NCBI GenBank assembly: GCA_021737785.1
Contig: JAIPDI010000020.1
Span: 1-64,000 of the forward strand
DNA from: Deltaproteobacteria bacterium
GTDB taxonomy: Bacteria > Desulfobacterota > DSM-4660 > Desulfatiglandales > Desulfatiglandaceae
DNA: 64,000 bases
Direction of reading: 5' to 3'
Part shown: positions 44,130 to 52,049 of the stretch, piece after piece
Numbering within the stretch: position 1 is the stretch's first letter
How the letters are laid out: the number at the start of each line of letters is the position of its first letter
Program-made: the position numbers and the translations under genes
Notes under the pieces: model-generated
What the model was told of the DNA's origin: nothing
Database searches by the model: none
Seen by the model: only the letters and a program-made list of their open reading frames with translations

Positions 44130-45170
44130 ATGATCGTTGATATCGTCTTTGGGTTTTTGGGCTCCGGCAAGACCACTTTTATCACCAAGGCACTCGAGAA
44201 GTGGGGCGCAGAGGAAAAAATTGTTGTTCTGGTCAATGAATTTGGAGAGGTGGGCATAGACGGTGAGCTGCTGACAGGCAAAGGCGGCGATGTGGTGGAG
44301 ATGCCCAGCGGGTGTATATGCTGCACGCTTCAGGAGGATTTCAGGGCACAAATGCTTGAAATCAGCGAGACCATCAAACCTGACAGGGTCATCGTAGAGC
44401 CCACCGGTGTGGCTACGATCGCGCAAGTCCGGTTCATCGTGGAGGCTGAACTCTTCGAGAATATCATTGATAAGATCAATAATATCCTGATCGCTGATGC
44501 CACCGGTTTTATGGGCCTGTATAAGGCCAACCGTCACTTTGTGGAATCGCAGGTCAGAAACGCCCAGCTCGCCCTTCTGAACAAGTGCGACAGGGTCGAT
44601 AAGAGGAAGGCCATGGTTACCCAGGGGGCCTTATCGGCGATCAATCCCGAAATGACAGTCTTGATGACCGAATTCGGGGCAGTGGATTGGGCCGAGTATC
44701 AGTTTGCCCTGTCGACCGCCCCAAGTTTCCAAAAATGGGTGTCGAAAGCGGACGATAGCCACATAACAGGTGAGGGGGGCGAAAGGTCTATCCATCACCA
44801 TGAAGCACATCCCCACAAAGAGGGTGAGCTGCATGTCCATTTCAATGAAGAGGAGGATGAACTGGGGTATGAGTCCTTTGGTTGTGTCTACCGCGATCAA
44901 TCCTTTGATCAAGGGGCGCTGGAAGGGCTTTTCCAACAACTCAAGGCCTCCAACTCGGGGATGGGAGATATTGTCAGGGCCAAAGGGATATTCAGGGTTT
45001 CTGATGGGTGGATGTTGATGGAAGTGGCATCCGGTGAGTTCTCATCCCAGCCGCTCAGACAATCCGCTGGAACCAAGGTTTCCATCATCGGCAAGGGCCT
45101 GGACCGGGAATTGATCGGATCTGCTCTTGAGAGTTGTATGTCGGTAGAAGACGTGATCAAGACCCCATAA
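44130..45170 (+). CDS. CobW/COG0523-family GTPase
   Basis: A 346-residue G3E GTPase with P-loop GFLGSGKTTFI, the metal site SGCICCTLQEDF, and NKCD for guanine recognition. A His-rich stretch (SIHHHEAHPHKEGELHVHF, ~220-240) should bind metal. The C-terminal CobW_C domain follows. It is encoded 24 bp after mtaC. Relatives deliver Zn or Co; MtaB and MtaA both need Zn and MtaC needs a cobalt corrinoid, so metal loading of this pathway is the most likely job, by inference. Confidence 0.87.
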   Translation: MIVDIVFGFLGSGKTTFITKALEKWGAEEKIVVLVNEFGEVGIDGELLTGKGGDVVEMPSGCICCTLQEDFRAQMLEISETIKPDRVIVEPTGVATIAQVRFIVEAELFENIIDKINNILIADATGFMGLYKANRHFVESQVRNAQLALLNKCDRVDKRKAMVTQGALSAINPEMTVLMTEFGAVDWAEYQFALSTAPSFQKWVSKADDSHITGEGGERSIHHHEAHPHKEGELHVHFNEEEDELGYESFGCVYRDQSFDQGALEGLFQQLKASNSGMGDIVRAKGIFRVSDGWMLMEVASGEFSSQPLRQSAGTKVSIIGKGLDRELIGSALESCMSVEDVIKTP

Positions 45171-45322
45171 CATGAAACCGTGAACCTCAACAATATGACA
45201 TGGAGGCAAGTAGATCAAGACCAGAGGTGATATCATTTTGAAACTTAGGACGTAGGCGCTTTAGTTGGTTACCGCCACGGGACCTGACAACTGTCGAACC
45301 GCCAGGAAAGGAGGAAAGGAAA

Positions 45323-45853
45323 ATGGTAGAATCCACACTTATGGCCATCAGTCTCATGTGGTTGCCCGTGGGATTGTTGCTTTTGGGTATAGGAGAAGCC
45401 AAGGGAACGGGCGCCCTTGTCATCATGGTGGGCGCCCTTGTGCTGGTATCTGCGGTCATTCAGGCGGCCGTGTTTAGAGACCCTTGGATTGCCGCCCTCC
45501 TTTTTGCATATGGGCTGTTTTATGCCATCGTCGGTTATTCATTATTCGCAGGGCTGGAGAACCTGAAGGCAGCGGGCAACGCCAGTTTCACCCTGATTCC
45601 GATCTCCATCGTATATGTGATACTCGCCCTTACAGGGGGACCGGTCCTGGAAGGCGGCAAGCAGTTGATCGGCAAGAGCAATTTCCTGGCCCTGGCCTGC
45701 GCCGGTTACACGGTGCTTTATGTTATGGTCTGGCTCAATGCATACGGCAAATTCTCTGCAAAGACCTTGGGCGTGTCACTTATCATATGGACCGTCGTGG
45801 GTCTTTGGCTTCCCTCCTTTTGGCTTCTGGCCACGGGTACGTTGCCGTTTTAG
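45323..45853 (+). CDS. Six-helix membrane protein, possibly AmiS/UreI-type channel
   Basis: A 176-residue, very hydrophobic protein with about six transmembrane helices and almost no soluble loops (MWLPVGLLLLGIGEAKGTG, then DPWIAALLFAYGLFYAIVGYSL). Size and layout resemble AmiS/UreI channels for urea and short-chain amides, but the signature is not conclusive; another small-solute channel family is possible. AAAGGAGG precedes the ATG. Its place between the CobW gene and the sigma-54 activator of the methanol locus suggests that it passes a small uncharged solute such as methanol, which is only a hypothesis. Confidence 0.6.
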   Translation: MVESTLMAISLMWLPVGLLLLGIGEAKGTGALVIMVGALVLVSAVIQAAVFRDPWIAALLFAYGLFYAIVGYSLFAGLENLKAAGNASFTLIPISIVYVILALTGGPVLEGGKQLIGKSNFLALACAGYTVLYVMVWLNAYGKFSAKTLGVSLIIWTVVGLWLPSFWLLATGTLPF

Positions 45854-46001
45854 GGTAGGGTATTAGGGGGATTTTCAGTTACGGTCCCAACCCAGAGGAA
45901 TACAAGAAATATCCTGTTCTGGTCCGCCTTCAAGCGCTTCTAAGTGATTCTAAGCCGGACCTGGGTTTTTCGCTGTCGTCATCTCATTCATGAGTTGAAA
46001 A

Positions 46002-47390
46002 ATGACACAAGACACGGACAGAAACAAGCCGATCATACTTATCGTTGACGACCAGTACAGGACCTTCCGCCCCTTACTCCGCCTCATATCACAGGACCTG
46101 TTTTCGCCCATCTGGGCGCCGGATGCAAAGGACGGGTTGAAAATTCTGACAAATCACTCCGGTGGCGTGCAAGTCATCATCATTGATCTGAAATCTTCCG
46201 GTATGGGAGGCGGGGGATTTCTGCACCAGGCCAGGCAGATTGCCCCTCATGCGGCCATCCTGATCACTGCCCCGCTAGGGCCGTTTTTGTATCAACATGG
46301 GGCCTTTTATGATTTTTCAGGACCCAGTCTGAAAGCGGATATCAATGCTGTTCTGTCGAGCATTGTGGAGAAAATGGGCGCAGGAAACGGGGCCTCTGCA
46401 AGCAAAGGTTCGCCGCACGAATGGAAAGAGCGCTTTGGCGTCATCATCGGTCGAAGCAAAGGAATCAACGAAATCTATCAGCTCATCGAAAAGCTGAGGA
46501 GTTCTTCTGCCACGGTGATGATCCAGGGGGAGAGCGGCACGGGAAAGGAACTGGTGGCCCAAACGATCCACCAGACCAGCTCCAGAAACGATCGTCCCTT
46601 TGTGGCCATTAACTGCGGGGCCATCCCCGAAAATTTGATGGAGAGCGAACTGTTCGGGCATGAGCGAGGGGCCTTTACCACGGCCGTTCAGCAGAGGAAG
46701 GGGAAATTTGAGGCAGCCCACGGCGGCACTCTTTTCCTGGACGAAATCGGTGAACTGGACAGGGACCTGCAGGTCAAGCTTTTAAGGGTCCTGCAGGAGA
46801 AGGAATTCCAACGGGTGGGTGGGAACAGGTCATACGAGACGGATGTGCGTATTATCGCCGCCACCAGTAAGGATCTGAGAAGCGCTGTTGAGGCCGGGCA
46901 TTTCCGGGATGATCTTTTCTACCGCCTCAATGTGGTCCCTATTCATATCCCGCCCTTAAGGGAGAGGCGGGAGGATATCCCCTTGTTGCTGGATCATTTT
47001 TTCCACAAGATCTCCCGAGAAATGGACCGGTCCGTCCCCCTGATCACCGAAGGGGCGCTAAGCCTTTTGCTGGATTACTCCTACCATGGCAATGTCCGGG
47101 AACTGACCAATATCGTGGAACGGCTTCTCGTTACCTGCCCCAATGGAAAAATTACGCACCAGGATCTCCCTGACGAGGTGCGTGGGGAAGCGGAATTGGG
47201 ACAAGGCCCTGCCGAAAGGTTGAAAAATCTGCAGGAGCCCGGAGTCTCTTTGCAGGAAATAGAAAAGGAACTCATTCTGAAAACCCTTAAGATGACCTCC
47301 TGGAACAAGGCGGCCACCGCCAGAATGTTAGGGATTACCCGGCGGCTTCTTTATCTTCGGCTATCGCAGTACGGCCTCTCTCCCCCATGA
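46002..47390 (+). CDS. Sigma-54 activator with degenerate receiver
   Basis: A 462-residue enhancer-binding protein. The N-terminal ~115 residues look like a receiver (IILIVDDQY, IIIDLKSSGMGGGG) but the conserved lysine region reads DFSGPSLK, so phosphorylation is doubtful. The AAA+ domain has GESGTGKELVAQTIH and GGTLFLDEIGEL, while the sigma-54 contact loop is GAFTTA, not GAFTGA. A Fis-type DNA-binding end (WNKAATARMLGITRRLLYLRL) is present. It lies directly upstream of a consensus sigma-54 promoter and mtaB and is the obvious activator of that gene. Confidence 0.87.
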   Translation: MTQDTDRNKPIILIVDDQYRTFRPLLRLISQDLFSPIWAPDAKDGLKILTNHSGGVQVIIIDLKSSGMGGGGFLHQARQIAPHAAILITAPLGPFLYQHGAFYDFSGPSLKADINAVLSSIVEKMGAGNGASASKGSPHEWKERFGVIIGRSKGINEIYQLIEKLRSSSATVMIQGESGTGKELVAQTIHQTSSRNDRPFVAINCGAIPENLMESELFGHERGAFTTAVQQRKGKFEAAHGGTLFLDEIGELDRDLQVKLLRVLQEKEFQRVGGNRSYETDVRIIAATSKDLRSAVEAGHFRDDLFYRLNVVPIHIPPLRERREDIPLLLDHFFHKISREMDRSVPLITEGALSLLLDYSYHGNVRELTNIVERLLVTCPNGKITHQDLPDEVRGEAELGQGPAERLKNLQEPGVSLQEIEKELILKTLKMTSWNKAATARMLGITRRLLYLRLSQYGLSPP

Positions 47391-47394
47391 GAAT

Positions 47395-47440
47395 GTCACC
47401 TCGGGTTACACGAAAAAGGGAAAGTGTACCCGGAGGTGAC
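47395..47440. promoter_or_regulatory. Large inverted repeat, candidate activator site
   Basis: Arms GTCACCTCGGGTTACAC and GTGTACCCGGAGGTGAC pair at 15 of 17 positions around a 12-base spacer. It starts five bases after the activator stop codon and lies about 140 bp upstream of the predicted mtaB start of transcription, the typical distance for a sigma-54 enhancer. No T-run follows, so a terminator is less likely. Confidence 0.6.
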
Positions 47441-47529
47441 AGGGCGGCGTCGCATGCATGAATGCGCTGGGTTGAAGGAAAATAAAGCAAGCAAAATCAA
47501 ATTGTTATACGATTCAACGATAACTGCTT

Positions 47530-47545
47530 TGGCACATCAATTGCA
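47530..47545 (+). promoter_or_regulatory. Sigma-54 promoter of mtaB
   Basis: TGGCACATCAATTGCA gives a perfect -24 element (TGGCAC), exact GG-N10-GC spacing and a TTGCA -12 element. Transcription would begin near 47556, about 127 bp ahead of the mtaB ATG. Confidence 0.85.
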
Positions 47546-47682
47546 AAATCTATGGAAGCAGGATAAGCGGGGTGAACCCAATTCGGCGGTTTGGAGGGAG
47601 GTGAAAAGGGGAGGTATTCGGATAGGGGAGAGAGAAGATGGTTGCTCAATGTAGTTTTCATATTTGAGAAAGGGGGATAAAA

Positions 47683-49062
47683 ATGGCACGAAAAGCGATA
47701 ACAAAAATGGCGTATGCCAGCGGTGCGGAAATGATGTTCGGCACTGCCAAAACTCCGGTGACCACCAAGAGGGGGATCGAGGTTGGGGGAGGGTATGTCC
47801 ATCCCCATATCGTCCCACACCCCAGGCCGGGCAGTGAAAAGACCATGAAGACCCTGTTGAGGGAATATGAAAAGGCCAATGGGGACGCCCTGGAGAGAAT
47901 GACCATTGTGGGTCACCCCACCCTTTATCTGGAAAATGAGCATATCTTCCAGATGACCCACAATCCCAAATGGGGCGGGGAGATCGCTGCCCAGACCGCC
48001 AAGCAGATGGACGACTATCTGGAGAAATATGGGCTCAAGGCCGCTTATCAATCCACACCGGCCGATCTGCGCAAACCCGACATGCATCATATGCGGACCA
48101 GCGACTACACCATGGAGATCCTTGAGAGCTTTAAAGAGGTCTCCAAATACGCGGATACCTGTTGCATCGAATCCATGGGGGGCAAGGAGATCTTCGACCA
48201 TGCCATTATCCGTAATGACATCACCGGTATCCTTTTTGGGATTGGTGTCTTGGGTTCGATCGATATGGAGTGGATGTGGGACCAGATCGTGGAGATCTGC
48301 AAGAAGAACAAGTGTATTCCCGGCGGAGACACCAACTGTTCCGAGGCCAACACCGCCATGTTCATGGCCGGCGGTATGACCTCCAAGGACGTGCCCCATG
48401 TCATGGCCGCCTTAGCCAGGGCCATCTGTGCCGGCAGGAGCATGGTAGCCGTTGAATGCGGGGCCACCGGACCGACCAAGGATTGCGCCTATGAGAATCC
48501 CATTGTCAAGGCCATGACCGGGGTTCCGGTCGCCACCGAGGGAAAGGCCAGCGCCTGCGGCCATTCCGATCTTGCCAGCAATCTCATTATGGCGGTGTGT
48601 GACCTGTGGAGCAACGAGGCCGTGGAATACCACGACATGTTCGGCGCCACCACCACGTCGGTCTTTGCGGAGATCCTGGGCTATGACTGCGCCATACTCA
48701 ACACGGCCCTTGAATTGGGTTACCAGGAACAGATGAAGGAAATCCTGGTCAACTCCGACATGTACAGGGATTCGCACAGCCTGATCCTGGCCCCGGACAA
48801 TGCGTGGGAGATAGGCAACGCCATTGTCAGCAACAGGTCCAAGGGTTACTATGAAAGTGCAAGGGCTGCGGCCATCAAGGCGGGCGAGATTATTCTGGGT
48901 GATCCCAAGATGAAGCTGACCGCCCTTGAGAAGAATGCCCTTGACAAGGCCATGAAGGACTTGGAGGGCCTGCCGGATACCCAGGCAAACTTTATTGATA
49001 TGTGCCTGGATAGATACAAAGGCGTCAACGGCTTTAACCCGGATTCCTATGGGCTAAAATAA
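47683..49062 (+). CDS. mtaB: Methanol:corrinoid methyltransferase MtaB
   Basis: A 459-residue protein matching methanogen MtaB from end to end: TKMAYASGAEMMFGTAKTPV at the start, ENEHIFQMTHNPKWG, and a long conserved middle. The zinc ligands known from Methanosarcina barkeri (Glu164, Cys220, Cys269) correspond to E163 (CIESMGGKE), C219 (GGDTNCSEANT) and C268 (GPTKDCAYEN). It activates methanol and methylates the Co(I) corrinoid of MtaC. It has its own sigma-54 promoter and terminator, so it can be expressed more strongly than mtaAC. RBS AAGGGGG. Confidence 0.93.
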   Translation: MARKAITKMAYASGAEMMFGTAKTPVTTKRGIEVGGGYVHPHIVPHPRPGSEKTMKTLLREYEKANGDALERMTIVGHPTLYLENEHIFQMTHNPKWGGEIAAQTAKQMDDYLEKYGLKAAYQSTPADLRKPDMHHMRTSDYTMEILESFKEVSKYADTCCIESMGGKEIFDHAIIRNDITGILFGIGVLGSIDMEWMWDQIVEICKKNKCIPGGDTNCSEANTAMFMAGGMTSKDVPHVMAALARAICAGRSMVAVECGATGPTKDCAYENPIVKAMTGVPVATEGKASACGHSDLASNLIMAVCDLWSNEAVEYHDMFGATTTSVFAEILGYDCAILNTALELGYQEQMKEILVNSDMYRDSHSLILAPDNAWEIGNAIVSNRSKGYYESARAAAIKAGEIILGDPKMKLTALEKNALDKAMKDLEGLPDTQANFIDMCLDRYKGVNGFNPDSYGLK

Positions 49063-49079
49063 GACTAACCGTTTGATTT

Positions 49080-49130
49080 GGGAGGGTGTAGCATGCTGTT
49101 TTAAATGCCCAGCAATGCCCTCCCTTTTTT
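49080..49130 (+). terminator. Terminator after mtaB
   Basis: GGGAGGG..GCTG pairs with CAGC..CCCTCCC and is followed by TTTTTT. The stem carries a bulge and a loop of about 10 bases. Confidence 0.75.
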
Positions 49131-49163
49131 GATAGAGAGCACCGTATACTGAAAGGAGGGGTG

Positions 49164-49442
49164 ATGGCAATAACTTATCCAAAAATTGGCAACCAGGTGG
49201 TGGCAAAGATCATTGAAACAAAGGGTGACTGCACCATCGGCATGAAGGTGGGAGATGAATTTGATTTGGATATCCACAAGTGTGGTAACTTTTGCGGGTA
49301 TTTCTATCATAATATCTTTAATTGGGTAAGTACCCTCCAGCTTGGTGGGACGTTCCCGCTCGGTGAAGATCCCGACATTCAGTACTGGGACTGCCCAAAC
49401 CCCAATAATAGGGTAAAGATTGAACTGAAACGAGTAAAATGA
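49164..49442 (+). CDS. TIGR04076-like small protein
   Basis: A 92-residue protein with CTIGMKVGDEFDLD, KCGNFCGYFYHNIFNWVSTLQ and WDCPNPNNRVKIELKRVK, the look of the TIGR04076 family found near redox and methyltransferase genes. Three or four conserved cysteines suggest metal or cluster contact, but no function is known to me. AAAGGAGG precedes the ATG. It follows mtaB and precedes the RamA-type activase gene. Confidence 0.65.
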   Translation: MAITYPKIGNQVVAKIIETKGDCTIGMKVGDEFDLDIHKCGNFCGYFYHNIFNWVSTLQLGGTFPLGEDPDIQYWDCPNPNNRVKIELKRVK

Positions 49443-49479
49443 TTTAGGTGGAATCGGACTGCCCATCAGAGATAGCGGG

Positions 49480-49692
49480 ATGATTGCGTGCACGCGGTGC
49501 GGCCAGTGGCATACGGATGCGGAGAAGGCATTGGGGAGAAGACTCTCCTGCACCGAGGTCAAGGCATACTGGGCGGGAATAAGACGCGAGCACATTCGAC
49601 TGTATGGCCATCGTGCCCAGATTACGACCGACGATTCGGATAATTGGATATGTTATACATGTAAACGAAGGCTGCAAGGGATGGACGAGTAA
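49480..49692 (+). CDS. Small zinc-ribbon-like protein, 70 aa
   Basis: A 70-residue basic protein with CTRCG near the start and CYTCKRR near the end, a two-knuckle zinc-ribbon pattern. It sits 37 bp after the TIGR04076-like gene and 19 bp before the activase gene, all in one direction, so it is likely part of the same transcript. It might bind RNA, DNA or a protein partner; no family is recognised. Confidence 0.5.
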   Translation: MIACTRCGQWHTDAEKALGRRLSCTEVKAYWAGIRREHIRLYGHRAQITTDDSDNWICYTCKRRLQGMDE

Positions 49693-49711
49693 GGAGGGAT
49701 AAAAAAACCAA

Positions 49712-51415
49712 ATGGCGACATTAGGCATTGCCTTGGACCTTGGCACCAGCGGCTTTCGCGGACATGCCATCGATCTCGATCAAGACGGAATTATTTTATC
49801 TACTGCGGTGACCACCCGTCATCCCCTCCCCGGGGCCAATGTCATCGACCATCTTCATTTTGCCTTGGAGGTCGGTCTGGACTGGGCCCACCAAGTGGTG
49901 GTGGATGCCGTAAATCAGGTCATCGACAACCTGAGGATCGATAAGAATGAAGTGGTGCGACTGGCCGTTTGCGGCAATCCCATCCAGCTTTCTCTTTTTC
50001 AGGAGATTGAGTTCAGGGACCTGGCCTATGCGGGGAAACGCAAACTGGAATCCCTGGGAGTCGTTTCTCCCAAGAGGGATGCGCAGATTGTAAAGGCCCC
50101 GGATATCCGAGGCCTTGATCTACCTTCCGATGCGGATATCCTGATCCCGCCGGCGGTTCGCCACGAGATCGGCGCCGATGCCCTGGCCATGATGATACAG
50201 ACCGGCATGCTGAAAAAGGACGAGATTGCCATTGTCACAGACTACGGCACCAACGCGGAGATGGCCCTCATTCACAGGGAGACGGTGTATACCGGTTCCA
50301 CAGCGGCGGGCCCGGCCCTTGAAGGCCAGCAGATCGAGGATGGCCTCCTGGCGCTTCCGGGCGCCATATCAGATGTCGAATTCCAGCGGCAGGAAGAGGC
50401 TGTCGCAGCGGTGGGTTTCAAACGGGTTGAGAGCGATGACCAGGCCGAGAAGGGTTACTTGAAGACCTACGTTCTCGATAAAGAGATGATGCCGCGTCCT
50501 GGAGATACGGTGGACCCAACCACCGGGAGTCTATTGGAAAAGGGAGAATTGGAGGCCGTTGGCATTACAGGGACCGGGGTTGTTGCCCTGCTAAGCCAGG
50601 GGATAAACGCCAGACTCATCCATATCCCCCGGATCAATACCCCAGACATGGAAATCCATCTACCCAATGGAATCAAATTCACGGAAAACGATCTCATAGA
50701 GGCCGGAAAGGCCATCGGCTCAGTCAGGGCAGGTCACATCACCCTTTGTGAAGAGGCGGGCATCCAAATTGAAGACATCGAAACCGCCTATATGTCAGGG
50801 GCCTCCGGCACCTATGTGGACGCCCTCAAGGCCCAGCAAATCGGGATGATTCCCGCGAGGGTAAAGAAGATCTATCAAGTGGGAAATACCTCTTTGGCCA
50901 TGGCCAGGGACATGGTCAGGGACGAGGAAAACCTCTGGCACATGAAGCAGGTGGCCGATGAACTGAGACAGCATCACTGCATGTTTGCGGAATCCAAGGT
51001 CTTTGAAAAGGTGTACATCCTGGAGCTATCATACTGGACAGAGGGGATGCCTTTTGAGCAATACCAAAAGTTTTTGAAAAGATACGGGCTTCCCGCCTTG
51101 AAAGAAGTGACCGAGCTGCCTGAAGTCATCAAGACCGTGGAAAAGGATATCCCCGATCTGGGGGTCATGGGACTCGAGATTATTCCCGATATCGGACAGC
51201 GAAAGACCATTTACTTTGAAGGGTGTATAGGCGATGGGGCATGCATTGATGACTGCCAGGAAAAGGCCCTTGAAATGGAAGAACAGGACGGCAATTTTGG
51301 AATAACAATCAATCTGGCGCTGTGTGACGGGGTGGCCTGTAGGAGATGTGAAAGGGCGTGCGGTGAAAAGGTATTTGACCTGATCAATCTGATAACGGCT
51401 GAGGTCCGGATTTAG
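49712..51415 (+). CDS. ramA: RamA-type corrinoid protein reductive activase
   Basis: A 567-residue protein with an ASKHA-like ATPase body (LGIALDLGTSGFRGHAIDLD, TDYGTNAEMALIHRETVYTG, GPALEGQQIEDGLLALPGAI, AYMSGASGTYVDA) and a C-terminal ferredoxin-like domain with two Cys sets (GCIGDGACIDDCQEKALEM and LCDGVACRRCERACGEKVF). That order matches RamA of methanogens, which uses ATP to reduce Co(II) corrinoid proteins to Co(I). It is unlike the [2Fe-2S] activases of operons A and B and is presumably specific for MtaC. Confidence 0.9.
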   Translation: MATLGIALDLGTSGFRGHAIDLDQDGIILSTAVTTRHPLPGANVIDHLHFALEVGLDWAHQVVVDAVNQVIDNLRIDKNEVVRLAVCGNPIQLSLFQEIEFRDLAYAGKRKLESLGVVSPKRDAQIVKAPDIRGLDLPSDADILIPPAVRHEIGADALAMMIQTGMLKKDEIAIVTDYGTNAEMALIHRETVYTGSTAAGPALEGQQIEDGLLALPGAISDVEFQRQEEAVAAVGFKRVESDDQAEKGYLKTYVLDKEMMPRPGDTVDPTTGSLLEKGELEAVGITGTGVVALLSQGINARLIHIPRINTPDMEIHLPNGIKFTENDLIEAGKAIGSVRAGHITLCEEAGIQIEDIETAYMSGASGTYVDALKAQQIGMIPARVKKIYQVGNTSLAMARDMVRDEENLWHMKQVADELRQHHCMFAESKVFEKVYILELSYWTEGMPFEQYQKFLKRYGLPALKEVTELPEVIKTVEKDIPDLGVMGLEIIPDIGQRKTIYFEGCIGDGACIDDCQEKALEMEEQDGNFGITINLALCDGVACRRCERACGEKVFDLINLITAEVRI

Positions 51416-51449
51416 CAGAAAAAGGGTGTACCGCATAGGTGAATCGAGC

Positions 51450-52037
51450 ATGGACAAAAGCGTGGCAGACGCGGTGCTGATATCAGCCTTGAAGAATGCG
51501 AAGGGGATCGTTGAAGTAAGTCCCTTTTTATTCGAAGATCGCCAGAAAATTTTAGATATTGAGCAGGATGCCGAAAACAGGTCCTTGATGGGGTTGGGGA
51601 AGGTGGTCAACACCGGAGTGAGGGAGGTCCTGATGTGCGATTATATATATATCGCCCTCAATAATATGGACTTTGACTGGGGTTGCCATGCCACGCTTGT
51701 GCTCATAAAGGACGGTGAAGTCGTTGGGGAAGAGGTTCGCGATGAGGGAGTCATTGCCACGCTGAGAAATAAGAAAAATGTCTGGTTTATGCACAGGAAC
51801 TTTGTTGTTTACAAGGACAAGATCAATTTTCCCCAGGATATCATGAAAAAAATCTGCCATTTTGAGATCCCATGGCTCCCGGCAGAGTGGTGTACCGTGG
51901 AAAATGGCACATTCCAATGTCACTCTATTATCTATGGCAATCCTTCCACCCCTTCAGACGTTTTCTTAAAGGACCAATATTTCGGAGGGTTGGACGAAAG
52001 GGGCCTGGGTACGATTCTCGTCGGCGTGAAAATGTAG
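51450..52037 (+). CDS. Unrecognised protein in methanol locus, 195 aa
   Basis: A 195-residue soluble protein with no signal peptide. Notable pieces are DFDWGCHATLVLIKDGEVVGEE, WFMHRNFVVYKDKINF and the tail DERGLGTILVGVKM. I chose ATG 51450 with AGGTG upstream; GTG 51426 is possible. It follows ramA by 34 bp and ends 12 bp before the kinase gene, so it belongs to this locus. No family recognised. Confidence 0.55.
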   Translation: MDKSVADAVLISALKNAKGIVEVSPFLFEDRQKILDIEQDAENRSLMGLGKVVNTGVREVLMCDYIYIALNNMDFDWGCHATLVLIKDGEVVGEEVRDEGVIATLRNKKNVWFMHRNFVVYKDKINFPQDIMKKICHFEIPWLPAEWCTVENGTFQCHSIIYGNPSTPSDVFLKDQYFGGLDERGLGTILVGVKM

Positions 52038-52049
52038 GAGGCAAACAAA

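Noticed and set aside
47395-47440. Intrinsic terminator after the sigma-54 activator
   Set aside because: The stem is strong, but the sequence after it (AGGGCGGCG) has no T-run, so I prefer an activator-binding role.
47424-47654. 76-codon open frame before mtaB
   Set aside because: It overlaps the inverted repeat and the sigma-54 promoter, has no ribosome-binding site, and its product resembles nothing.
47683-49062. Pyrrolysine-containing MttB-type methyltransferase
   Set aside because: The protein matches MtaB with its zinc ligands and has no in-frame TAG; no pyl genes are present.
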